Source: Siccirubricoccus soli | GTDB taxonomy: Bacteria; Pseudomonadota; Alphaproteobacteria; Acetobacterales; Acetobacteraceae | Reading direction: 5' to 3' | Assembly: GCF_024178315.1 (NCBI RefSeq) | Contig: NZ_JAMZIK010000030.1 | Coordinates: forward strand, 62,001-126,000 | Length of the DNA stretch: 64,000 nt | Shown: piece by piece, positions 47,614-55,412 of the stretch | Position numbering within the stretch: position 1 is the stretch's first letter | How the letters are laid out: the number at the start of each line of letters is the position of its first letter | The notes under the pieces: model-generated | Seen by the model: only the letters and a program-made list of their open reading frames with translations | Told to the model about the DNA's origin: nothing | The model's database searches: none | Translations under genes and position numbers: made by a program

Positions 47614-48063
47614 TCAGCGCCCTGCGCCGGAGCATCCTGGGTCCGGCCGCGAGGTGTAGCCCCACTGTCCTTTTGCTGCACGCAGGGCGCTTCCGCTTGG
47701 CCAGCAGTCGATCTGCTTCCGGCAGCCTCGTCGGGGGACCGCATGGTTCGGCTGGCTGCGTCGGGACGCTAGGAGGCGGCGCCTGAGCTGCAGCGCCGTG
47801 CGCAGGGTGAGCCGTTCCGGCCACCAGATGGCGGACGGCTGCTTGCCGCCGCATCCGGGGCAGGTAAGGCGCGACTGGCACCGAAGTGCGACGGTGACGG
47901 AGACAAATGCCCCGGGTGCAACGGTCGATGCTCGGGCTGCACCTGAAGCCAAGCCCATCCCTTGGCACGGGGCACTGAGACCTACACTCGCAAGCAGGCA
48001 GCGCGAAAGCGATAACGGCGGTGTGGACGGTAAATCGTCATCCCCACGCTGCTTGGTTCGCAT
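47614..48063 (-). CDS. Possible zinc-ribbon hypothetical protein
   Basis: A weak call. One frame reads LLASVGLSAPCQGMG, then VTVALRCQSRLTCPGCGGKQPSA, similar to small Acetobacteraceae proteins with two CXXC pairs. The first pair is broken here (CQGM), so the gene may be decayed. Start unclear. Confidence 0.28.
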   Translation of the reverse strand: MRTKQRGDDDLPSTPPLSLSRCLLASVGLSAPCQGMGLASGAARASTVAPGAFVSVTVALRCQSRLTCPGCGGKQPSAIWWPERLTLRTALQLRRRLLASRRSQPNHAVPRRGCRKQIDCWPSGSALRAAKGQWGYTSRPDPGCSGAGR

Positions 48064-48109
48064 CGTCCGATGCTGTCGCGCCCCGCGTTTTCACCGAGCC
48101 GGCGCAATA

Positions 48110-48127
48110 TAGGTCCGGTTCGGACCT
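48110..48127. repeat. Short palindrome
   Basis: AGGTCCG and CGGACCT with a GTT loop (within 48110-48127), a perfect seven-base inverted repeat in a gene-free stretch. It could be an operator or part of the origin region that follows. Confidence 0.4.
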
Positions 48128-48288
48128 AACAAGCTCACGCGCCACAGACGAGTCGGCGGACCAGCGAAACCTACCGCTACCGCGCCACCGATCTATGCCG
48201 GCGCATTCGCTTATAGATCTGGCACGGAGGTGGGTGCCGCTCCTGCCGCTATTCCACCAAACCGGTGGAAGCGCCGAGCCAGCGCCAG

Positions 48289-48396
48289 GGGGTCAAAGGG
48301 GTCAAGCGGGGTCAAACACCCCTTCTGACCACCCGGGCACGGGTGGGAAGGGGGTCAAAGGGGGTCATCTCTCTATAGAGATGACCCCTTGACCAC
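48289..48396. repeat. Iteron-like repeats with perfect palindrome, candidate origin
   Basis: GGGGTCAA occurs at 48289-48296, 48298-48305, 48308-48315 and 48351-48358, then GGGGTCAT at 48361-48368. The last one opens a perfect palindrome, GGGGTCATCTCT (48361-48372) with AGAGATGACCCC (48377-48388), and TTGACC follows in inverse orientation. There is no gene in 48064-48456. The element encodes its own primase and helicase, so an origin or primase-control site is plausible. Confidence 0.6.
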
Positions 48397-48456
48397 CCCC
48401 AGCCCCTTAAAGCGTGCTTCGCCTTTGCGCCCGGTTGCTGCCGTGGCAGCCAGGCT

Positions 48457-49572
48457 TTAGCGTTCCGCCGATGCGACAACCTGGCCCGGTACGGCGCACG
48501 GTGTGTGGCCGTCGGGCTGGAACGGGACCGCGTCTGCCCCGCCGGCCCGCTCAGCTCCGGCTCCCCTCCGGTAGCGCGCCGCCGCTGCAATCGCCGCACT
48601 GTCCGAAGTACTCGGCAGAGGCGCGCCGGACAGCTGCGCAAGCCGATCGACGTAAAGCTCCATGCTATGTTCATTCGTCTGCGAACGAAGCGCTCCGATA
48701 AGCGTCCGCGCCGCCGCGCCCGGCAGCTCCCGCTCGACATCCACGGTGCCGGGCATCCAGAAGCGCCCGCCCGGCATGAGCAGTAGCAGCTGCCCGAGAT
48801 GCTGGTAGTCGGTAAGCCGGTTCCCGGTGAGCCAGTCCAATCTGAAAAAATGGCTCCCCTTTGACTCGCTTACCGGCACGATGGTGACCGGGTCGCCGCA
48901 ATTCACCACACGGATAAAGGATTCGTTGATCCAGAAGAGCCCGGCGGCGCCGTCGTTGCTGAACACCTTCGGCTGCCCATACGTGAATATCCCCTGCACC
49001 TGGTACGGCGGTGTCCTCTGTTCCGCCCGCATGTACAGGCCGAGCACGAGCGCCGCCGCACCGCCCAGCGAATGGCCGGTCAGGACCACGGGTTTCGACG
49101 GGTCGAGGCGTCCCTTGTCCCGGATGTCGCGATAAATCGCCTCAGCGACCCGCCGGAACCCGGTGTGCAAGGCCGTGCCCAGGGGGTCGTCCGACGCGCG
49201 CCGCGTGTCCAGATCGATCAGCGCGTCTTCCAGATTCGCCGTGCCGCGCACCGCTACCACCTGTACGTCGCCACTCGTGTCGACCAGATAGATGGCGCGA
49301 TGCTCCCGCCTGGCGCCCTCCACCTTCACGCCGAAGCAGGGAATGTCTAGCGTCACCACGGCCGTGTCATGGCAGGACGGTTCCGCGTTCCTGGGTACAT
49401 AGGCAGCCAAGGAAAGGTCGGCGTATCGTACAATCTGTGGCAGTTGCGACCGCAGCCGCCGTTGCATGGCCTCCTTATCGACCGGCGGCACGAAGGCGGC
49501 GCATCCCGCCATCGCCGCCGCAAGCATCGCCGCCCCCAGTGTCCGCACCCGTCGGCGCATCGTCATCCGCAT
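48457..49572 (-). CDS. Class 3 lipase, lipoprotein
   Basis: A 371-residue protein. The N-terminus has a lipoprotein signal (MLAAAMAGCAAF, with lipobox Cys at residue 24 or so). The lipase domain has VQVVAVRGTANLEDALIDLD, the nucleophile Ser168 in VVLTGHSLGGAAALV, FTYGQPKVFSND and the acid/His region VNCGDPVTIVP through TDYQHLGQ. It would be a membrane-bound esterase or phospholipase facing the periplasm or outside. The C-terminal 70 residues are Ala/Gly rich. Start at 49572, or at the in-frame ATG six bases further in. It is part of the mobile element. Confidence 0.87.
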   Translation of the reverse strand: MRMTMRRRVRTLGAAMLAAAMAGCAAFVPPVDKEAMQRRLRSQLPQIVRYADLSLAAYVPRNAEPSCHDTAVVTLDIPCFGVKVEGARREHRAIYLVDTSGDVQVVAVRGTANLEDALIDLDTRRASDDPLGTALHTGFRRVAEAIYRDIRDKGRLDPSKPVVLTGHSLGGAAALVLGLYMRAEQRTPPYQVQGIFTYGQPKVFSNDGAAGLFWINESFIRVVNCGDPVTIVPVSESKGSHFFRLDWLTGNRLTDYQHLGQLLLLMPGGRFWMPGTVDVERELPGAAARTLIGALRSQTNEHSMELYVDRLAQLSGAPLPSTSDSAAIAAAARYRRGAGAERAGGADAVPFQPDGHTPCAVPGQVVASAER

Positions 49573-49670
49573 CTCGCCGTCCCGCCCCGTCGTCCCAAGG
49601 AAACGTCATGATGATGACGCATCCATCTTGGGCTGAGAAGAAGCCTAGCGCGGGCACATGGATCACCACG

Positions 49671-50361
49671 GGAGACCTTTGCGAAAGGCGGGTGTTGGGA
49701 CTTGGCGGGACGCTTGGGTCATGCGGACGGTCGCCGGGAGCGCCCCAATGGTCGTGGGGCCACCCGACGGGCGCAGCTTTCCCGTCAGGCGGTGAGCCGT
49801 TCGGCCCGGCGCAGGTTCATGGCGGTGCAGAGCAGGTGCAGATGGGCGCTGTTGCGGACCAAGCCGCGGTAGCGGACCCGCCGCCAGCCATAGCTGCGCT
49901 TCAGCGTGCCGAAGGCGCGCTCGACCTGGCCCGGATCGGGGCGAGGTGCGCCTTGAAGCCGAAAAAGCTCCTCTGGCCGCGCCGGGTGAGGAAGGGCGTG
50001 GTCTCGCCCGACGTTCCGTCATCCAGCCCGACGCCGCAAAAGCGGCGGAAGACAACCGGTCGGCTAGCGCCTCCTCAAGGCCGGGGTCGGAGAGCTGGTA
50101 CCACTGCGCCAGCAGCAGCGCGTGGAACAGCGCCAACGGCGGGTAACCGGGCGGCCGGTCGATGCCCGCAGCGGCGCCCTGTCGATCAGGCCGGCGATCC
50201 GCGCCAAACGGCGGTTCGAGCCGGCACCCGCCGGCAGCAGCGCCTCCGCGAGGCTCCCCTGTCCGATCCGCCGCTGGCCCGCCCGTGCCTCCGCCATCGC
50301 ACCGCAGGCCCAAGCGAATCAGCCTCGGGCACCATCAGCAAGGCATTTCGCAGAGGTCTCC
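49671..50361 (-). mobile_element. Deleted IS5-family insertion sequence with both terminal repeats
   Basis: The ends are inverted repeats: GGAGACCTTTGCGAAAGGC at 49671-49689, and GGCATTTCGCAGAGGTCTCC at 50342-50361 as its complement with a few mismatches. Inside, on the minus strand, is a broken transposase. The total is about 690 bases, half of an intact IS of this type. I see no target duplication. Confidence 0.75.
49797..50297 (-). pseudogene. IS5-family transposase, internally deleted and frameshifted
   Basis: The N-terminal frame starts near 50297 (AGSNRRLARIAGLIDRAPL) and moves to another frame for GYPPLALFHALLLAQWYQLSDPGLEEALADRLS. Then FFGFKAHLA appears in a third frame, and the end (ERAFGTLKRSYGWRRVRYRGLVRNSAHLHL) lies near 49810-49930. 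The middle, with the DDE Asp residues, is missing. It cannot be active. Confidence 0.75.
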
Positions 50362-50429
50362 TGAGAGGCACCGGAGGCCACCTCGATCGCGCACGAGGCC
50401 ACTGGAACTCTCCACTTTACTGCTGTGAG

Positions 50430-50687
50430 CTATTTTCCTCCGCCGCCGCTACTAGACTGCGCACTCGCTCTAAGTGATCGGAATACGCGACCGCCAAGAG
50501 CAAGCCGCGCGGCGGTGCAGAAGACCAATGCACCCGTGCTGACAGACACCAGCAGGTTAGCACCTGGGTGAAGATGCCATTTTGCCTGTAGCAGCAGCAC
50601 GGAAAGGCTGGCAAAAACTGTGGCCGCCAGCCCTGGCGCGACCTTTCCCAACAACCAAAGGGGGGTGCGGCCCAGATACTGCAGCAC
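50430..50687 (-). CDS. Small membrane protein, uncertain
   Basis: An 85-residue frame with two hydrophobic stretches (KVAPGLAATVFASLSVLLLQA and NLLVSVSTGALVFCTAARLAL). The start is GTG and no good ribosome binding site is seen. Small two-helix proteins at this place in phage-like elements can be holins, but the evidence is thin. Confidence 0.33.
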   Translation of the reverse strand: MLQYLGRTPLWLLGKVAPGLAATVFASLSVLLLQAKWHLHPGANLLVSVSTGALVFCTAARLALGGRVFRSLRASAQSSSGGGGK

Positions 50688-50822
50688 ACGCCGGGGCTGG
50701 CATGGCCGAACTAACGTTCGACAAGGCCAATGCGCTTGCCTCGGCGCTCTCGATGGATCGGCGCCGAGCTTGCTGCCGGAGGCCTACATCGGCACAGTCG
50801 AGGGCGCCAGAGCCCGTGCTTT

Positions 50823-52478
50823 CTAAGGGTGGAAGTGTGCCGCGGCGGCATCCACGCCATGATGCGACCTAGGAGGAGCGCCCTGGTCGCCGCGAAGCTC
50901 TCTAGCCACCTCGCCGGCTCCCTGAACCGCCCTAACCGCCCATGCCTTGTCGTCCCGAACGGCGACGAGGCCCTTTTCCACAAGTGCTTCCCTAGCGCGT
51001 TTGAATGCTCGGTACCGATCCTTTGCATCCTCCGCTGCTGAGATGCCTCGGCGGTCGCATTCCTTGCGCCACGCATCGACGCAGACGCCCTCGGTGCTGG
51101 TTTCGGGGTACCCGTCCCCAACCGGAAGCGGGGCACCGTCAGTCTCGATGGAGGCGTGCAGCGCACCCAGGGCTGCCTTCTCGATCTTCGTCAGCTTCGC
51201 CTTAGGGCGAGCAGCGCCGGCAGGCACTTCGGAAGCCAGGGCAGCAGTCTCCGGCTCGCCGTCCTCATCGATTCCAATGGTTGCTCCCTGGACATCGAAG
51301 TACCAGGTGACCCCGTCAGAAGGCCCATTGCGGTTCTTGCCAAAGGTGACGGTGCGTACCCGCTCGCCAGGAGCAGGCGCGGTAACCTCCAGCGTGAGAT
51401 CGACCGCGCCGTTGAGCAGGGAATGTCCCCGGGGGCCGCGGTCGTTGTTCTTGGTGCCGTGGTGCAGCACCAGAACCGCGGCGCCCGTCGGCGCGGAAAG
51501 TGACCTTAGCGCGGCCACCGCCCGCCCCATGTCCTCCGACTCATTTTCTCGCAGCCCAGGAAATGCCGCGGCCATGGTGTCCACGATGACGAGATCGGCA
51601 CCGCATTCCGCGATCCGCGCCTGCACATCGGCAAGGTCGGAGGCGCCGCCCAGGTTTGGCGGGATGTCGATCAACAAGAGATTCGTCGAGGGACCGTGGG
51701 CTTCCCACAGCGCGCGCACGCGTCCGCGCATCCCGTGTCCGTCTTCAGCCGCCACGTAGAGCACTCGGCACTGTCGCACTCGCTTGCCGAACACTGAGCG
51801 CCCCTGTGCCGCGGCCAGGGCGATGTAAGGCGCCAGAGCCGATTTGCCGGCGCCAGGTGGCCCGAAGAGGATCGCTAGGTCACCGCGCCCAAGCACGCCC
51901 TTGATGAGGTAGGGGCGCGCGACCGAAGTGATGCAATCCTCCATGGAGCGCAGCGGGAACCTATTGGTCGCGCCAGGGGCGGTGGCGACGCTGGCCACCA
52001 GTGGGCTCGGGTTGCCGGGTACGAGCACCGGCGCCTCTACCCCGGCGAAGTCGGTCAATGCGCCGCCCGTCCAGCCCCCAGCTCGAGCTCGGATCTCGAC
52101 CCAAGGCCACCCCACCCGGAAGGGGGGCTTCTGCTGGTTCCACTTCGCATCGAAGTCGATGTGCGTGCCGCTGCCCCCGCCGGTCCAGCGGTTCGTCCAG
52201 TCACGTGCCAGCTCGCGCCCGTCGTCATCCGCCAGACCGGCAGCGGCGGCACGGATGGCGCACAGGCCAGGAATCCACTCGTCGTAGCCTCCGTCATTCG
52301 GGACATGGGCCAGGGCTTCGGTTAGCGCCTCCAACGACGGGGCGCGGAGGGACGCCTGGTCCACCGCCGCCCGGTCGGCCTGAGCCGCACTGGAGACTGA
52401 CAGCACCTCGCCACCGATGATCTCTATAGCCCCTTCCAGTGCTCGCAATAGATCGTCTACGGACGGCAAGTTACGCAC
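50823..52478 (-). CDS. PriCT-2 / RepA-type AAA helicase of the element
   Basis: A 551-residue replication protein. The N-terminal part of about 110 residues is a primase C-terminal-2 domain (LTEALAHVPNDGGYDEWIPGLCAIRAAAAG, DRWTGGGSGTHI-like segment). The RepA-type RecA-fold ATPase follows, with Walker A LFGPPGAGKSALA at about 203, LYVAAEDGHGMRGRVRAL, Walker B GADLVIVDTMAA and LHHGTKNNDRGPRGHSLLNGAVD. A C-terminal winged-helix-like region closes it. It overlaps the primase gene by eight bases, so primase-polymerase and helicase are translated together. In many elements these are one fused protein. Expected role: replication of the excised element. Confidence 0.88.
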   Translation of the reverse strand: MRNLPSVDDLLRALEGAIEIIGGEVLSVSSAAQADRAAVDQASLRAPSLEALTEALAHVPNDGGYDEWIPGLCAIRAAAAGLADDDGRELARDWTNRWTGGGSGTHIDFDAKWNQQKPPFRVGWPWVEIRARAGGWTGGALTDFAGVEAPVLVPGNPSPLVASVATAPGATNRFPLRSMEDCITSVARPYLIKGVLGRGDLAILFGPPGAGKSALAPYIALAAAQGRSVFGKRVRQCRVLYVAAEDGHGMRGRVRALWEAHGPSTNLLLIDIPPNLGGASDLADVQARIAECGADLVIVDTMAAAFPGLRENESEDMGRAVAALRSLSAPTGAAVLVLHHGTKNNDRGPRGHSLLNGAVDLTLEVTAPAPGERVRTVTFGKNRNGPSDGVTWYFDVQGATIGIDEDGEPETAALASEVPAGAARPKAKLTKIEKAALGALHASIETDGAPLPVGDGYPETSTEGVCVDAWRKECDRRGISAAEDAKDRYRAFKRAREALVEKGLVAVRDDKAWAVRAVQGAGEVARELRGDQGAPPRSHHGVDAAAAHFHP

Positions 52479-53160
52479 CGGGGAAGCCTCCGGTTTCTGG
52501 TAGCGCGCTCAGAGTGGGGCGCCCATCCGGCCAAGCATAGGGCTTCAATGTCTGTGGATGAATTCCATCGACGACGACCTGCTGGCCGCGCGCTAGGATC
52601 TCAATGGCGTGCTCCCCAGTCGGAAGTCGGAATCGCACCTTGCGCTTCGTCACTTCGCCCGCTGAGCGGTACAACAGCATCATGCGCGGTGCCCGCCCGA
52701 TGCGTGGCGGCGAGGTACCTAGCGTCCTCTCCGATACCATACGCATTGTTTGCGCGGCGGCTGAATCGGATACGTCGATGTCAACAGCGATGATTTCGCC
52801 GAGTCGCAGCCCGACGTTGGCGCCCATCTCAGTCCAGCGAGCCAGGTCGTCGGCTGTGGGCTCCGGAGCTGCCCTCCAGTTGTAGCTGTGCCAGCCGTTC
52901 GCGCCACGAAGCCCTGGCACCTTGCCCCGCTGATTGAGGGGCACCGAACTACCGGGCGCCATCAGCACCAGTGGTGGGATAACAGGCAAGAGATAAGGGC
53001 CGAACCCACGCGCTGACCAGTCAGCAAAGGTCCCGGGCTGCACAATGTCCGGGTTGCCATTAGCCACTGGCGCGGCCCCCCTGCGAGAGGACATTCCCCG
53101 GGCTCTGGCAATCGATTTGGTCGCCGACCCAGCGAGCTTCCAACTGGCGACCTCCACCAA
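52471..53160 (-). CDS. Primase-polymerase (Prim-Pol, AEP family)
   Basis: A 229-residue archaeo-eukaryotic-type primase domain. LVLMAPGSSVPLNQRGKVPGLRGANGW is the family N-terminal region, and GANVGLRLGEIIAVDIDVSD carries the catalytic DxD. RIGRAPRMMLLYR and IEILARGQQVVVDGIHPQTLKPYAWPDG are the later conserved blocks. The start may be TTG 53160 or ATG 53094. It overlaps the helicase gene. Together they make primers and unwind DNA for the element. GC is near that of the chromosome. Confidence 0.85.
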   Translation of the reverse strand: MVEVASWKLAGSATKSIARARGMSSRRGAAPVANGNPDIVQPGTFADWSARGFGPYLLPVIPPLVLMAPGSSVPLNQRGKVPGLRGANGWHSYNWRAAPEPTADDLARWTEMGANVGLRLGEIIAVDIDVSDSAAAQTMRMVSERTLGTSPPRIGRAPRMMLLYRSAGEVTKRKVRFRLPTGEHAIEILARGQQVVVDGIHPQTLKPYAWPDGRPTLSALPETGGFPGA

Positions 53161-53310
53161 ATCGGTTGATTCTTGTGGTGCTCCATACTATATCCATTCT
53201 TGTATCTCCAAAGCTTTAGGCGACCGCCGCAAACGGTCGTTGATCCTTCAGAGGCCGGGCCCGTCAGCTCGGCCTCTTCTTGTTTTCAGGGCTTTGCTAG
53301 GGTTCGCATG

Positions 53311-53853
53311 TCATGCGGGAGTGACCGCCGCATGCCTAATCTCCAGCCATCGCTGGTACGCCGGTACGGACGCGAAGAACTCTCCGGTCCCGACGGTGGC
53401 GACGCGACCATCCAACTTCCACGCCGCATCATCCGGGAGTTCCATCAACGTGCCGGCGGGCGTGATCGGACCCGCAGCACCGCCGATCCAAGCCCATCCG
53501 GCGACGGGCGTCTCCATGAGGCGAATGCTGCCGTCGTCATCTGTGGTAGGGAATAGGACGCTCATGGCACGCACTTCGGGCCACGATCTCCCGCACAGCG
53601 AAAGCGTCGTGCCAGTCGGCAAATCGTGCCGAGTACCGTCATGCATCACCGCGACGCCTGGAGCGGACGGGAACCCGTCCATCTCGACTTGCGCGATGTC
53701 TGCGACGCGAACTGCGACCCGCTGCGCCGTGAGAGCGAAATGCTGCGCACCCCGGGCACGTGCCCGCACCTGCCGGTATCTGGCCCTCGCTGCTAAGCAG
53801 CGCATCTGCAGCTTCACCAGCCAGATGCGCCATGCTGATGGACGCTGCGGCAT
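53311..53853 (-). CDS. Hypothetical phage-like protein
   Basis: A 180-residue protein, ATG 53853 overlapping the stop of the upstream gene (TGATG on the minus strand). The N-terminal 45 residues are basic and helical (RIWLVKLQMRCLAARARYRQVRARARGAQHF); the rest is beta rich (QVEMDGFPSAPGVAVMHDGTRHDLPTG, GTLMELPDDAAWKLDGRVATVGTGEFF). The coupling to the virion-like gene suggests a phage structural or assembly role. No family is recognised. Confidence 0.55.
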   Translation of the reverse strand: MPQRPSAWRIWLVKLQMRCLAARARYRQVRARARGAQHFALTAQRVAVRVADIAQVEMDGFPSAPGVAVMHDGTRHDLPTGTTLSLCGRSWPEVRAMSVLFPTTDDDGSIRLMETPVAGWAWIGGAAGPITPAGTLMELPDDAAWKLDGRVATVGTGEFFASVPAYQRWLEIRHAAVTPA

Positions 53854-54564
53854 CAGACCGGCCCCGCCAGCCGCCCGAACGCTCCGGGGTTGCCTGGCAG
53901 CATCTTGGAGCCGCCGTCTGGCCCGCCAAACAGCGTTGCCATCCAGCCGTTCTCGGGCGTCGGCCCGTTGCCGATACCCCCCCGCGCCCACGACCATCGC
54001 GGCGCCATTGAGGAGATCCCCGACAAAACGCCAATCGGAGCCTTTCTGTTTGGCCGCTGCGCGCTCCGCCTTGTTCGCTTCCATACTCCCCTGCGCGAAG
54101 CTGGCCTCGCGGGCGACACCCTGGCCGGAGCGGTTGACGGCGATGCGCCCGCCTAGCAGCGCATCCGCCCAGGACTCCAGCGCCGCCTTGCGCTTGGCTT
54201 CCTCGCCCAGCGTGGAGGCGTTCGCCGCGCGGCGCTGGTCGACGGCATCTCGCACCACCTGGGGGGCATTCTCCTGCCCTGGCAGGTAGGTCGGGATGGA
54301 GGGCTCGGCCGCGGTGCGGTAGGCATCCTCTCGCTGCTGGCCCGCCTTGGCCTGGGCGTCCTGGATGTTCTCCTGCTCGAACGCCTGACGGCCGGTGTCG
54401 ACGGCAGCGCGCTGGCGATCGGAAAACTCCTGCTGGCGCAGCGCCTCGGCGGCAATGGCGCGCTGTTCGGCATCGCGGGATTGCTGCTGGCCGATGACCG
54501 GGGCGGTCGTGCCTGCAGCCGCCAGCGCGGCAGCGATGTAAGCGGCTGAAGTCAGCTCACACAT
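53853..54564 (-). pseudogene. Internal-virion-like phage protein, frameshifted in a G7 run
   Basis: The N-terminus MCELTSAAYIAAALAAAGT and the following Gln/Ala/Arg-rich coiled region (QQQSRDAEQRAIAAEALRQQ) are typical of internal virion proteins of T7-like phages. The frame runs to LLNGAAMVVGAGG and then leaves the sensible sequence. The next frame continues with IGNGPTPENGWMATLFGGPDGG and ends at 53853. The switch is at a run of seven G (C7 at 53977-53983 on the plus strand); six G would restore one protein of about 237 residues. It may be a mutation, a sequencing error or programmed slippage. Confidence 0.65.
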
Positions 54565-54566
54565 TT

Positions 54567-54794
54567 TTAGACTACCCGGGCAGACGGAAGCGACTGGAGC
54601 CAGCTTTCCAGGTCCCCCGCCAGAATCAGTGTCCGGCCGGCGATTTTCCTCGCGGTAAGGCGCCCTGCCCGAATCTCACCATAGAGCGTTGTGCGGCCGA
54701 CCCGGGCGAGGTTGTAGGCCTCCGGGATCGTGTACACCGGCCTCTGCCGAAGCGCGGTCGTATGGTCAGTAATGACCTGCTCATCGACTTCCAT
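54567..54794 (-). CDS. AlpA/excisionase-like HTH protein
   Basis: A 75-residue protein with a MerR-type winged HTH (VYTIPEAYNLARVGRTTLYGEIRAGRLTARKIAGRTLILAGDLESWLQSLP), the pattern of excisionases and AlpA-type regulators. AGAGG lies six bases before the ATG at 54794. It is the first gene inside the right end and reads inward, heading the genes for virion-like proteins, primase and helicase, with only two bases to the next stop codon area. It probably controls excision or the operon. The AT-rich stretch at 54860-54910 upstream is the likely promoter. Confidence 0.82.
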   Translation of the reverse strand: MEVDEQVITDHTTALRQRPVYTIPEAYNLARVGRTTLYGEIRAGRLTARKIAGRTLILAGDLESWLQSLPSARVV

Positions 54795-55155
54795 GCTTGC
54801 CTCTTCGTGAATACTGGACAGCGGCGTCCACGAACAGCATAGCAAGACCGGTCCCAGCCAAACAATATACTTTATTAGGTCGACAACAGTATTGACGCTT
54901 GTCTCGTCTAATGGACCGACCGATTAAGTAGGCGCTTATCTCTACACTTGGTGGTCACGTTGGGACGACGTTTGACGACGACACCGTAGGGTGCGTTAGG
55001 CTGTCGGCTTCCCGCACGCATTAAGCGTCGCTTTCGCCAGAGCCATTTGAGATACCACTGGCTGCAGGAGCCTAGCGACGGGCGGCCGCACCCAATGCGC
55101 ACCCAAAGGCAGCCCGGCCGTATAGTCGCGGCCTAAGGCTTGCGATACCGCCCAC
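54795..55155. other. Leader of the right-end operon and attR flank
   Basis: A 361-base gap with AT-rich sequence at 54860-54950 (caatatactttattagg) that should contain the promoter of the AlpA-like gene, and the GCACCC pair at 55088-55104 next to attR. No gene seen. Confidence 0.5.
55088..55104 (+). promoter_or_regulatory. Candidate integrase arm-type sites at the right end
   Basis: GCACCC at 55088-55093 and 55099-55104, an 11-base period identical to the pair at 32039-32055 near the left end. Confidence 0.4.
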
Positions 55156-55217
55156 CCCACAAGAAGACCATCATGGTGAACATGGCCTGACGTCCCGGCG
55201 GCGGCACTCGGTATCTC
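55156..55217 (+). repeat. attR, right 62-bp direct repeat
   Basis: Identical over 62 bases to 31902-31963, including the last ten codons and the stop of the aldehyde dehydrogenase gene, but here without the rest of the gene. It marks the right junction of the element. Chromosomal sequence with a family B palindrome begins directly after it. Confidence 0.93.
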
Positions 55218-55225
55218 GGTGGCCC

Positions 55226-55273
55226 GGAGCAATATCCGATCAGGTGGAATCCCCTGATCGGATGTCTTGCTCC
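55226..55273. repeat. Palindrome after attR, family B; original 3' flank of the aldehyde dehydrogenase gene
   Basis: GGAGCAA and ATCCGATCAGG on the left pair with CCTGATCGGAT and TTGCTCC on the right, around a GTGGAATC-type centre. The core resembles the palindrome at 61515-61553. Before integration this would have stood about 36 bases after the aldehyde dehydrogenase stop codon, a fitting place for a terminator. Confidence 0.65.
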
Positions 55274-55412
55274 AGCTATCCTGCGAGTCTCAAGCCGACA
55301 ACCGCATTCGTCCCACCATCCTGCCCCGCCCCCCCCGTCGCGGTGGGGTTGCGTGCATGGCCAGCACCCACCCCGCGCGACGCGCTGCGCAGGGGCTGAC
55401 GACACAGCCGTA

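Noticed and set aside
48289-48396. CRISPR array for the GGGGTCAA repeats
   Set aside because: The units are 8 bases long with irregular spacing of 9-43 bases and no spacer-repeat pattern; no cas genes are present.
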